Shown here: in pieces, positions 50,410 through 61,482 of the stretch
How the letters are laid out: each line of letters starts with the position of its first letter
Numbering within the stretch: position 1 is the stretch's first letter
DNA from: Paramecium sonneborni
Lineage: Eukaryota; Ciliophora; Oligohymenophorea; Peniculida; Parameciidae
Reading direction: 5' to 3'
Assembly (NCBI GenBank): GCA_905182985.1
Contig: CAJJDN010000019.1
Coordinates: 1-64,000 of the forward strand
Length of the DNA: 64,000 nt
Notes under the pieces: generated by a model
The model's input: only the letters and a program-made list of their open reading frames with translations
Told to the model about the DNA's origin: nothing
Databases searched by the model: none
Made by a program: the position numbers and the translations under genes

Positions 50410-52136
50410 AAAATTTTTTATTTCTTAGTTTCTGAAAATTTTAATGAACTTAATTTATTAAAAGTTTATTTAAATTATTTCTTAAATCAAACATGTATTA
50501 CTTTGATATTTAAACTAAATATTATTATGCAAAATGCAATCTAAATAATTAATTATAAGGGAGCTTTTATACTTTTAAAAGTTTAATAAAAAAGTTTATT
50601 CATATTTATTGTTTAACAATAATTTAAACTAAGCAGTTATTAAAAAATATATGTAAGTTTAGATTGTATTTAATTTAAAACTACATAAAAAGGGTATTTG
50701 AATTATTAATAAAGTAATATTCATTAGCAGCATAATAAATATGGCTGCAATATTAATTCATGTGAGAATCAAATTTTTCACTTATTACTAATATTCTATA
50801 TAAGCTCTACAAAAATTAATGAATAAGAATGTTCTTGCCATCAAAATCAAATGTAATCTATTACCTAAATTTCAATTAAATATAGGTAGAGTATTCATTT
50901 TTTTCACTTTATTTACTAAGCTTGCTTATTTGAATAATTAAAGTGTTTATTTTTTAATAAAAATTACTCTATAAATCTTCACATTTACATTTAGAGTTTT
51001 CATGAAATCTATATGTTAAATTGTTTTTTTAACTTTTAAGGAAACAGAAGGCAATAAATGGCTACAATAAGTATACTAATGCTCTCAATTTTCCAAAAAA
51101 AATTTATTCCTGCTTCTGGATTATAAAAAAAGCTTAATATATGTAATAAATGAAATAAAATGCTATTTATACTAATTTTTGAAATAAAATTTTAATTGTA
51201 GTTAAAATTTTTATTGTTTTAAATAATAAAATTTCTTGCTTTGTTCAGTTTATGCATGTTTCAAAAATTTTTATAATAGATTTATTAATCTGATTTTGTT
51301 TCTAGCATTTATTTTGCTTTATCATTTTTAGAAAATATCAAAGTATTTATTGTTTTTAACAAAAAATATAGAAATTATATTTTTATCTTCAGTTACAGTT
51401 AATAATTCATAAATTTAATTACATAAAACTTTTGGTAGTGTCAAGTTGATGGATGTAATTTTAAACTTTTATTGCATTTTAATTAGTTCAACCACGTCCT
51501 TATATTAAATTTGCCTTATTAATACCCTCGAATTCATAAGATATTAATATGTTAGATATGAGTATAAGAGTTGTTTTATTCAAAATCTTTTTAAGAAGCT
51601 TATGTTAAGTATAAAATGAGCAAATTATTAATGCTCTCTTAAACTTCTGATATTATAGATATAATTTTTGTAACTTGATTGTAAGTAAGGCACTTCTATC
51701 TATTTGAATTATAATGATATGTATTATAAAATATCTTTTTATCAGGTCATTTGTCTTTACATATGATTTCAAGGTCATTATTTATAAGCATATTAATAAA
51801 TTTACAATTATATGCTTCATATATTTATTTTTAAATTAATAAAATAAAAGGGAATTTTTGAAAATAATTTAGAATTATTTATCTCTCTATAGATTAAGTT
51901 TATTACTATTTTTTTTTAATATTGAGTATTTATTATTAGAATTTATTACTAAAATTCTCTTAATAAATTTTAAACACTTATATCAGTTTAATGAATAATA
52001 TAATTTTTTGTAGCTCTATATAAAAATATCTATAATGAAAACCTAAATTTTTTAACAATCAAAGAATTTTGAAAAAAGATCTTGTAATAAGTACATTTTA
52101 ATTACTGAGTATTAAATTTATTAAAATTTTACAGCA
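50410..52136. other. 1.7 kb without an intact gene; possible membrane-protein relic
   Basis: I find no intact gene. On the minus strand between about 50,690 and 51,130 there are hydrophobic scraps in changing frames, such as FYNPEAGINFFWKIESISIL followed by IVAIYCLLFP, and LHLILMARTFLFINFCRAYI, then INIAAIFIMLLMNITLL. Their spacing recalls the first membrane segments of a potassium-channel-like protein, but TGAs break them and I cannot name a family. The remainder, up to the next start, is AT-rich and looks non-coding. Confidence 0.45.
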
Positions 52137-53683
52137 ATGCAGCTATTGAAGAATATTGATTAATTCGGAGTTAATTACTAGTAAGAAATAGTTAAAAATG
52201 AGAAAGAATTCAAAAGCAGTTTTGGAGGGATGACTTCCTTACTTTTATATGCATTAAGTTTTGCTTATTTCATTTATAAAATATTTCTTTGGCTTAATGG
52301 AGATATTTTACCAAGAGTTTCTACTTAAAAATCATCATAAAGTTATGCTGATGTAACATTTGAGTATGATCCAATTATGTTTTCAATAGTTGGAATGAAT
52401 GGTGATTAATATATTGACCCATTTTCAAAAAGTGAGAATATTATCACTCCATATTTTTCTTATATTAATGATATTGAAATTTCATAGAAATAATCATTTT
52501 TGAATTCAGCTATACCTCCTGGAAGAGAAGGTATATCATCAACTGTTTTACCATAAAATTTAACATTAGTACTTAATTAAGAAGGAATAAAAGATTCAAC
52601 TCCAAAACATTAGAGATAATTGATGATTTTATTTGAAAGATGCAATAGCACAGAATTTGATTATTGTGCAAGTGAAGAAAAATAATAGTAATTTTTTCAA
52701 TAACCTTTAAATACATTTTTCTTAACTATTTAAATGATGTAATTTAACACAAAAAAAAGGAACTTTGAAATGATTTCAAAACAAATATATTTTATATTAG
52801 ATGAAATAACGGTGTTATATACATAATTATTATTTTAAATTACTTCGTCATCAACTGATACAGGTTTCTTTTTAGAATCAATAGAAAAATCTAAATATAT
52901 AAGTGACTTTTAAACCACTTCATAACAATTGCCTTAGAGTAATTTTGAAAAGGTTTTTGGAAATAAATATTTTGCAGCTTTTCTTATAAGCATTGACAGT
53001 TTATCTGAAACTTAATAAATAATATACCCAAAGTTAGGAGAAATCTTAGCTGACGTTGGCTCTATTATGTCTACCTTAATGGTGTTAAAAATATTGGTGA
53101 TTAAAATCAATTAAAAACTGCAAGAAGATACTTTGATAGAAACTGTAATTAGCTATTACTATCCAGAATTTAAACAAATTATAATTTAGAAAAATATTTT
53201 TGGTAAAATCAATAATGTAGAGTAAAATGGAAAAATTTTAGAAAATCCAACCTAATTTATTTAATTTTATGAGTAATTAAAAGATAGAACAAAGGAAAAA
53301 ATTACGCTCACTAATATTATTTATGAAATTTCACGGTTGCAATTTATAGTACAATCTATGTAAAGCAAGTAAGGGATACGCTAAAGTCATTTTGTAGGTA
53401 TAAAATTAAGATGTATTTCTAATTTTATTTGATTTTTATAGTTTTTGATGGGTTGATAAGTCCTTAAAATATTTAATTTAGACCAGGAGAAAAAAGTTAA
53501 GATGAGAAAATTGAAGTTTGCAATCTTCAAGGGAAAGAAACATTTGAGCCTTTGAAATAAATAGAAATATTATAGGATGAAGATTACATGCTACTTTCTA
53601 AGATCAATCATTTAAAGAATTCCTAATATGATTACAAACAATAACAAATTCAATTTTATGAAATAAATAATGCTTTAAAATGA
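52137..53683 (+). CDS. two-membrane-segment family protein 3, 505 residues
   Basis: One intron at 53413-53441 (29 bases) leaves 506 codons. It starts MQLLKNIDQFGVNYQQEIV. A membrane segment lies at about residues 33-55 (GGMTSLLLYALSFAYFIYKI) and a second at about 298-325 (PKLGEILADVGSIMSTLMVL). Then come SYYYPEFKQI and NIIYEISRLQFIVQSMQSK, with RQSHFVGIKLR just before the splice. The plan and motifs match the proteins at 24908 and 34515. The extra C-terminal exon piece (about 80 residues) is acidic and Gln-rich. Function unknown. Confidence 0.88.
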
Positions 53684-54146
53684 GAATTCAATTGATATTA
53701 TATAAAAAAAGAAATATTTTTGGTTTTTATTTTTATATTCTTATCGAATTTAAATGAATCTTTGATGAAAATACAATATGAAAATTTAGTAATTTAAATT
53801 TCGAATTTTTATTTTTAAACAATTTTTAGATACTTTATATATTTTAGTATAATTAGAATGAGAGTAAAATGAATCGAAATGATATTTTAAGATTATCTAT
53901 CATACATATTATATATAAAATTCACCTAAAAAGGGTATTAATTTTTGAATTCCTTACCAAAAATTAGTTAAATTTCCTACCATCAACTTTTGAAATAATT
54001 GAATTATATTATTCTTTGCTAATAATTTAAAAATTAATGTAGAAAAGAATAAAAACTTTATGTTATACACTCTTAATAACCATTTAAAAGGTTATTAACA
54101 TAAATTTAGATATTTAAATAATTATTAAGATAAATAAACATTCTTA
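53684..54146. other. intergenic region
   Basis: 463 bases between two same-strand genes. AT-rich, with a short imperfect inverted repeat near 54,070-54,100 (CTCTTAATAACCATTTAAAA with AGGTTATTAAC) that could form a weak hairpin. No gene supported. Confidence 0.45.
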
Positions 54147-55629
54147 ATGAAAAAAATAATTCCTGATTACTCAAAATCTTCTTTTTTTAATGATGGCAGT
54201 AGTCTCTTTTGTAATACTCTTACTAGGCATTTTGACTTTACAGAATATGGAATTTTCTAAATGAAACACTTAAATAAATAATCTCCAGTGACTATTTTTA
54301 TTTCTGACTAAGTGATCAAGATTGTAGAAGAAGTATAGTATTAATATTATTAGAAATGCGAAAAATATATTTTTATTGAAAATGCTTGCATCAAAAAAAT
54401 ATTACATCCAAAAACGTAATAGTTAGGATTTCGCTTAAGTAAAAATGGATAATACGCAGAATTTTATGGAGAATATATTGAAATTTGGTCATCATTAAAA
54501 AGATATGTCATTCAAGCAGATTTTTTACTAAAATATAAGTTGGGATAAAAAATTGGAGAAGGATATAGCTCCTCAGTATATTATTGAAATTATAAAGGTT
54601 TATAAAGCTTATAACATTTTAAATGGTGAAAAATTTGCAGTGAAAATAGTAGATAAATACATGTTATCTAGAAATGATAATTTAGAAAAATAATATTTGC
54701 TTAATGAGTTAAATATTCTTCGTTAGATAAATCATATAAATTTATTAAAATTAGAAGAAATATATGAAAGTGAAGAGAATGTTTACATTGTAACAGAGTT
54801 ATTAGAAGGAGGAAATCTAAAGAATTCTATATTCAGATTTAGGTTTTCAGAAGAAGAGACAATCATCTTAATGTAATAATTGTATCGTAGTTTGAATTAT
54901 TTACATTAGATGAAAATTTTTCATCTTAACATTAAATTTGATAACATTTTTTTAAGAGATTAACAAGATCTTACTTCTGTTTGTATCATAAATTTTGGAA
55001 AAGCAGAAATTTTGAAATCTAGCATAACAAGTTCTAAAATTCTCAATCATCATAATTCAAATTAACTTTTGTCATTTTATAGAAAAAAAGACATCTATGG
55101 AATAAGTATAATAATTCTTAGTATATTTGGCAAAAAACTATATTAGGAAAGTTAAATGGTTGATGAATTATTAATGAAAAATTATGACTGTGTTAGCTAT
55201 ATAGAATACATGAATCTTTTACCACCTCTTTAGCAATTCTTTGAAATTTTATTTACAGAAAAAGGAAGATCTTTAATTGATACATTAACTTGTCAAGACA
55301 TTTTAAACCTAGAAGTTTTCAAAATAAAATTAGAAAGGAGATAATCAAAAAATGTTTAAGTATTACAAATACAAACTTTTGATTAAAAAAGATAATCTAG
55401 ATTTTTACCAAGACCATCTCAAAAAGGCCATCTTTAGCTTTCCTAACTTTAAAAAAACTAAAAATTACCAAATATAAATGACTCTAGTGATAATAAGATC
55501 AAATAAAATTAATCTTACAGCCCTTAAACAGAAAACTATCTTTCTCATAGGTTGATTAATGAATGCAAAATCAATAATTATACACCAAGATAAAGTATCT
55601 TAAGAAAATTATTAAGTCCCAATGTTTGA
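54147..55629 (+). CDS. PH-like plus pseudokinase, 486 residues
   Basis: One intron at 54576-54597 (22 bases) leaves 487 codons. Residues about 25-130 are a PH-like lead ending YIEIWSSLKRYVIQADF. The kinase fold follows: LGQKIGEGYSSSVYKAY, EKFAVKIVDKYM with the ATP-anchoring Lys (about 155), LLNELNILRQINHINLL, YIVTELLEGGNL. The catalytic loop reads FHLNIKFDN where active kinases have HRD...N (about 250). The magnesium loop is INFGKAE instead of DFG (about 273), and the APE motif of the activation segment is missing. Both essential Asp residues are gone, so phosphotransfer is not expected; a regulatory or scaffold role is likely. The C-terminus is basic and Gln/Ser-rich. The active kinase next door has the same build. 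Confidence 0.88.
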
Positions 55630-55818
55630 TTTATTATGACTTTGAACATATTGTTGATTTCTCTTTTTGCTATTTATAAAATAGATGATTTCTTTTCATA
55701 TTTTATCACCTTATAATAATGGACATTATTGTTCATTTTGTTACCCAAAATATTAAATGTATCTCTACTTTCTCAAGTATAATATGAAAATTATAAAAAA
55801 AGATAATTATTTACATTT

Positions 55819-57258
55819 ATGCTTCTAAAAAATAAGCAATCTCCTTAACACTTTGACATTCAAAAATCAATTTTATCTACTGATTCTTAATTTTGGGTAT
55901 CAAATGTTAATTTTTAATCAATATCTACATCTTTTTTAACTGTAAAAAGCAAGGAAATAATGAAGGAGAAAAATATTTAAATTGGAGTATAGCATATTAG
56001 ATATTCTAAAAATGTAGATTTTATGTTCTATTTAGAAATTTATATGCTTTACAAATGCATTTTTAACGATTCTAAGGAATAAGAAATAGGAAATAATAGG
56101 AATATAATTGCAAAAAATAGAAAACAAAATTGAGGTTTATGGACAAATATAAAATTGGATTGGTATATTAATGAAAGAATGTATCTCATTAGACTTTATT
56201 TCTAACTATAATATTGTTTAATTAATTGGTAGTGGATCTACAGCTAATGTAATAACTATTTTTAGTTTAAGGTTTATTAAGTTCGATCTAAAATAGATGG
56301 TTTAGATTGTGCAATAAAAGTGTTTGATAAAGAATAATTTGATTAGGATTATTCTATAAAACAATCCATCTTATTTGAAATATAATATTTAAAACTATTA
56401 AGTCATCCAAATATCGTTAAATATTTAGGGGTATATGAGTCAAATACATAAATTATAATAATCTTAGAGTATTTGGCAGGAGGAGATCTCAAAAGTAATT
56501 TAGAAGACAAACAGATTGGTGAAGATTAAATTAAAATTATCATGAAATCTATTTTAGGTGGTATTGAATAAATGCATAAACTTGGTATATTTCATAGAGA
56601 TATTAAAAAATGCAACATAATGCTTAGAAATTAAAATAGTTATGATTCAATATGTCTAATTGATTTTGGTTTAGCTGAAAAAGCAAATCAGGAAAATAAC
56701 TATTTATTTAAATATTGTGGCACTCCTGGTTGTGTTGCTCCTGAAATCTTAAGAAAATAAAAATATGGATTAAAAGTGGACATCTATAGTGTAGGCATTT
56801 TATGCTATTAATTGATGTTTCAAAAAGATCCTTTTAAATCAAATACAACTAAAGAAATAATAGTAAAGAATTTCTTAGGGAATATTGATCTACCAATGAC
56901 AACATCCATATCAAAAAATGGAATTAATTTCTTAATAGGATTACTTTAAATAGATCCAAAAATTAGATTTTCAGCAACTTAGGCTTTGAACCACTCTTTT
57001 CTATAGGATAAAATTACACTTAGTCGTAATAACAATGTTTCTTATAAAAAAAAGGAATCCATAAAATTAAAGCCTATAATTTATCATAATAGTAGGAATA
57101 TATCTCCTTATAACATATCTAAAACATCGCCTTGTAAATTTTATCTTAAAACTTAAAGGAGTACAAGCTCTAAATATGACAAACTTTAAAATGAAAGCAC
57201 AAAAATAGTGTCAAAATCTTTTTTATTAAAAAATTATTAAAAAATGAATACAAAATGA
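55819..57258 (+). CDS. PH-like plus serine/threonine protein kinase, 464 residues
   Basis: Introns at 56014-56035 (22) and 56249-56271 (23) leave 465 codons. A PH-like lead ends with IEVYGQIQNWIGILMKECIS. The kinase domain has LIGSGSTANVYQV (about 128), LDCAIKVFDKEQ, LSHPNIVKYLGVYES, LEYLAGGDL, FHRDIKKCNIML (about 243), LIDFGLAEKA, KYCGTPGCVAPEIL and KVDIYSVGILCYQLMF. The catalytic Lys, Asp and DFG are all present, so it should be active. The C-terminal 90 residues are basic and Ser-rich. The preceding gene is its pseudokinase relative, 189 bases upstream, so the two may be an old tandem duplicate. Confidence 0.92.
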
Positions 57259-57441
57259 TTTTACTGCATTTTGATCAAATATGAATTTAATATTTATAAA
57301 AATTATGTAACTTAAATTTTCATTTTTTTATTTGAAAAGATATTTATAAGAAATTTAGTCATTAACTATAATATTTATTTTTATATTAATGTTAAGAGTT
57401 ATGTATTGAAATATGATTATTAATATAAGAAAACAACTATA

Positions 57442-57513
57442 GGATCTATCGTATAGTGGTTAGTACCTGAGGCTTTAACCCTCAAGACCTTGGTTCGAAT
57501 CCAAGTAGGTCCT
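57442..57513 (+). tRNA. tRNA-Gln, anticodon UUA (reads UAA)
   Basis: The sequence folds as a cloverleaf. The acceptor stem GGATCTA pairs with TAGGTCC, including one G-U pair. The anticodon stem TGAGG pairs with CCTCA around the loop CTTTAAC, giving anticodon TTA (57475-57477). The T stem CTTGG pairs with CCAAG around TTCGAAT. The D region carries AGTGGTTAGTAC. A UUA anticodon reads UAA, which would be a stop elsewhere. In Paramecium UAA is glutamine, and all genes in the window use it that way, so I call tRNA-Gln(UUA). A run of eight T follows, the expected polymerase III stop. Confidence 0.93.
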
Positions 57514-57520
57514 TTTTTTT
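57513..57520 (+). terminator. RNA polymerase III T-run after tRNA-Gln
   Basis: Eight T directly after the acceptor stem of the tRNA, the standard polymerase III stop signal. Confidence 0.8.
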
Positions 57521-57705
57521 AAATAATATTTATTTATATTTTTATTATATTTATCTAATATTGTTCTCTTAGAATTTGTTTAAGATAATCAATTTTAGTA
57601 AATACTCAGAGATTATTAGAATTTTAAAAATTAGAATTGGATTGCAAAATATTTAACAATATGAATAAAATTTATCTTTGTTTAAAATTCAATTTAATTA
57701 TGAAA

Positions 57706-57775
57706 GGATCTATCGAGTGGTTAGTACATGATACCTTTAACCCTCAAGACCTTGGTTCGAATCCAAGTAGATCCT
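57706..57775 (+). pseudogene. decayed tRNA-Gln(UUA) copy
   Basis: This copy keeps the acceptor stem (GGATCTA with TAGATCC), the anticodon loop CTTTAAC, and an intact T arm with T-run. It lacks three bases in the D arm (TCGAGTGG for TCGTATAGTGG). The 5' side of the anticodon stem is ATGATAC where the intact gene has CTGAGG, so only about two stem pairs remain. It sits in a second copy of the flanking sequence, so it arose by segmental duplication of 57442 onward. It is probably not functional. Confidence 0.8.
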
Positions 57776-57913
57776 TTTTTTTAAATAATATTTATTTATA
57801 TTTTTATTGTGTTTATCTAAATTTTTTTAAGATAATCATTTTTTATATTGTTTAAATAAAAAATCAGGGGTGATTAAAAATTAGTTAAGATTTACTTTTA
57901 TTTAGATTTTTTT

Positions 57914-57962
57914 AGAACTTATCATATAGTGATTCGGTACGTGAGTCTTTAATCCTCAACCT
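57914..57962 (+). pseudogene. older tRNA-Gln relic
   Basis: About 50 bases resemble the D and anticodon arms of the tRNA upstream: ATCATATAGTGATTCGGTAC, then GTGAGTCTTTAATCCTCAAC. The T arm and acceptor 3' side are absent. It looks like an older, more eroded member of the same series. Confidence 0.55.
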
Positions 57963-58531
57963 ATATTCATTACTAAATATTTTTATTTTTACTTTTTGAA
58001 TTAATTATTATATTCTTATAATCATGAAAATTAGTAATCAACATAATCTTTAGATCCTAATTACCTAATGATTTGAATCTAAATTATTTTAAAATAAAAA
58101 AGATACACTTAATCATCTTTTTAATATCGATGCGGATATATAAATTATTATAGAATAATTTTATTAAAATAGCTTTAGTGTTTTATTTTACAATTTTATT
58201 TTTTTTTAATGTAATTTTAAAATTAATCTTTGTTAATTTTGAAGGAATAAATAATTTTAGTAAAAAATTAAGTTATTCCATAATCTATCATGATATATTC
58301 TAGTCTCAAACAAAATTAGAAATTTAAGACTTATTTTTAAATATATTGAAAATGAGATCATTTTATTAATTTAAAAAATAATATTTTTCTTAAATAAAGT
58401 AAATGTAGTTGTTCTATTATAAACAAATTTTAATTTTATAAATGAAAGTTTGTAGATAAAAATTATTATGTTTTGTTTTCAAAAATTTTTTCAGCATATT
58501 ATAAGAAATCCAAATTTTTATATAAAAATTA
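57963..58531. other. intergenic region
   Basis: 569 bases upstream of the potassium-channel gene. AT-rich, with no gene, RNA or repeat that I can support. It presumably holds the channel promoter. Confidence 0.5.
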
Positions 58532-61456
58532 ATGTCTATATTTGATCAGAATTAAGACCCTTTATAAAGCCCTCATATAGCTAATTCTTTGATTCTGGTA
58601 AGTAAAAGAAATCTTCACAATGAGGATGATGAATTTTTGACGAATTTTAAAACCAAACAATCTTAATTTAATATGCTAGAAAAAATAAAGATTTCTCATG
58701 ATGCGAGTGAATAAAGCATTGCTTCTTAAAATGATTCTGATGATTTTAATAATTAATAAGGATTTAAAAATAGGATTTGGAAAGAGAGAGCACTTAATAT
58801 AATAGTTCTTGTTGCCCGGTTCGTAACTTACCTATTAACTAATTCTGACAAATTTAAGCTGAGATATTTGGATCATAGACAATTTAAAGTGATTGGAGAT
58901 AAAGCTGCTGATTTTAATTTTTATTTAACAAATAAATTGATAAGAGCTAGGGAAAAAGAAGGATCATGGGTTATTAATTAATACTATAATAGTTAGCATT
59001 TTAAACAAAAATAAAAATGTACATAAATTTTTTGAGTATTTTTTCTTCGATTATTAGACCAATAAAACCAGATAATTTATTAAAATTATATTGGGATGTT
59101 GTGGTATTTCTTATTCTTTTAATCAATTTATTATATATTCCACTTAAGATCTCATTTGATATAACAGTGGTTGATGGAGTAGATTATTTCTTAGATACTC
59201 TACCTTAATATGTATTTGTGTTTGAAATTTTATTGAATTTTAATGTTGCATATTATTCAAGAGGTGTGCTTGTTTTGAATAGAGGATAAATTTTTAAACA
59301 TTATTTAAAAGGAAAATTTATTTTAGATTTTATAGTTATAATTCCATTTATGATTGGTCGATAAAATATTCCTTATATAGAATTTGTGTTATTATTTAGA
59401 GTTTCAAGAGTAAAAATATATAGTAAGTATTAAGGTTATGCATATTTTCGAGAATATAGTTGAGACTCTTAATTTAAGAGTTAACTTTGCATCTGCAGTA
59501 GATATTATATCACTTTTGTCTACATTTTTATTTGCATCTCATATAATAGCTTGTTTTTGGCATTTTATTGCTATTTAAGAATAAGAGTTTGAAACTAAAA
59601 CTTGGATATAGAGAGCCTAATTATAAGATGAAAATTGGCAGGCTCGTTATATTACTAGTTTTTATTGGGCATGTATCACAACTTTAACAATAGGATATGG
59701 AGATATTATACCTGTAATATTTTAAATCATTTTAGGTTACAAAATATGAATAAATTTTTGTTATTTTTGTTACATTATTGAGTTCAATAATATTTGGTTA
59801 TACTATTTCAAGTATAGGATCTATTTTTGCTCAAATGAGTGAGAATAAAAACTATCTTAGAGATAGAATGACTATGATTGACTCGTTTATTAAAAAAAGA
59901 GGATTAAACAAGGATTTATAAGTTAAAGTAAAAAAGTTTTTTGAATATTACCTTAAATAAGAAAGAGATACAGAATCAGAATGTGAAAAATTAATGATAC
60001 ATCTATCAGGAAATCTCAACAAAGAAGTTAAAATAGATTTTTATAAAAATTTATTATAGAATTCTAAATTAATTAGATAAAACTTTTCTTAATAATTTAT
60101 TGAAAAATTATGTATTTTAGTTAAAGAGTAAACCTTTGTACCAGAGGAAATCATTTCAATTCAAGGGTAATATATACATCATTAGTAGATAAAAAGTCGA
60201 TCGAATCTACTTTATCCTTAAAGGGGAGGTAGAAGCATATATTAGCAATAATAAAATTATTAAAGTATATCCAAAAAATTAAGCTATTGATGAAAAATCA
60301 TTCATTTCTTAACATCCCGCCTAATTTTCAACCAGAGCTGTAAAGTTTTCTAAATTGGCTTATATTACATATGATGATCTTTTAGAACTGTTAAAGTATA
60401 ATCAAAAAGATAGAGAACATTTTTATTATGTAAAACATTAGATAGAATTCAATGGTAGAGTTAAAATGGGAGGATGTGAATTATGTCGTTAAAATCATAC
60501 TTTTACTGAATGTCCTTTTGTATTCTATACTCCTAATTCTCTTAGATTATTTAAGAAAAATGATCATGATGAAAAATAAAAAAGAAAATTTTTCACTAGA
60601 TTGAAAATGAATGAAAAAAATCATAATGTAATGTAAATTAATTATTAATTAATAGAACACTTTTGGTCAATTGAGAAATCTCTAATCTTTAGTTTTTAAT
60701 TTTTGTGTAACTTAAGGTTATTTCAATGAAATTGGACCTAATTCTGAATTTATTATCGCAAATAAATTTCATATGTAATAAGATTCTGCTTTAGATGATC
60801 AGGAAGCAAGTGAATCAAACTCATAATTAGAATCAGATAAAAAAATAAGTTCATCGAATCAAATATAATATAAACGAGAATCAAAAAGAAAAGAATCAGA
60901 TATTAATAATAATAAAGATGAAAAGTCAAGGAGATCTAAAAAAAGGCTAACTAAAATTTCTATATAAAAAAATAATTAATACAAAAATTATGGATCATAA
61001 GAAAGAGATTCTACTCCTTTAGAAAAAAAAAATAAATTCAGTGTTAAAAGAGGAACATTGATTATAAATCAAACTAAAATGGACTAAAGTCAAAAAATGG
61101 AAGAGGAACTAAATTAATTTTAATCTTCTTAACCTTTAAGTTTATAATAATAATAATCATAACAAATTTAACAATAATAATAATTATAATCTTATTCTTC
61201 AGAATAATCGAAACCATTTGATATAAATTAAGTTTTATTGATTGAAATCGAAATTTCTAAATTAATGGCGTCTAAAGAATGTAATATAGATTCTTAAACC
61301 GATATGGAGTTTTATGATATTGGATTTAATTTAGAATAAGTAGTAGCTAAATTAAAAAAAGCTAAGAAAATTCCCATAAAATTAAAAAGAAGAAAGATGA
61401 GAAAATCGTTAGCACGCTCTTAATCCATTCACCATATAAGCCAAACAAAATCTTGA
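58532..61456 (+). CDS. voltage/cyclic-nucleotide-gated-type K+ channel with zinc-knuckle tail, 936 residues
   Basis: Five introns (58970-58992, 59410-59434, 59714-59735, 60167-60185, 60692-60716) leave exactly 937 codons. After an acidic N-terminus come six membrane segments beginning near residue 165 (KLYWDVVVFLILLINLLYI). The fourth is poor in charge (VLLFRVSRVMHIF). The pore is FYWACITTLTIGYGDIIPV with a potassium filter (IGYGD). A C-linker follows (LNKDLQVKVKKFFEYYL), then a cyclic-nucleotide-binding fold (FVPEEIISIQGRQKVDRIYF, ILKGEVEAYIS). In its phosphate cassette the usual GE is DE (IDEKSFISQHPAQFSTRAVK). Then a knuckle CELCRQNHTFTECP and a 270-residue tail rich in Ser, Lys and Gln, with Q runs. 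It lets K+ out across the surface or ciliary membrane; ligand gating is uncertain. Confidence 0.9.
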
Positions 61457-61482
61457 ATATAACTTAATAAAATCTAAATAAA

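Larger units (their letters stand above)
57442..57567 (+). repeat. direct repeat unit carrying the tRNA, copy 1 (second at 57706-57830)
   Basis: The tRNA and about 50 bases after it (the T-run, then AAATAATATTTATTTATATT and on) recur about 264 bases downstream with scattered differences. This shows duplication of a block of roughly 125 bases. Confidence 0.8.

Noticed and set aside
57637..57855. 72-codon plus-strand standard-code ORF over the second tRNA copy
   Set aside because: It overlaps the decayed tRNA and its flanking repeat and has no features of a protein. A chance frame.
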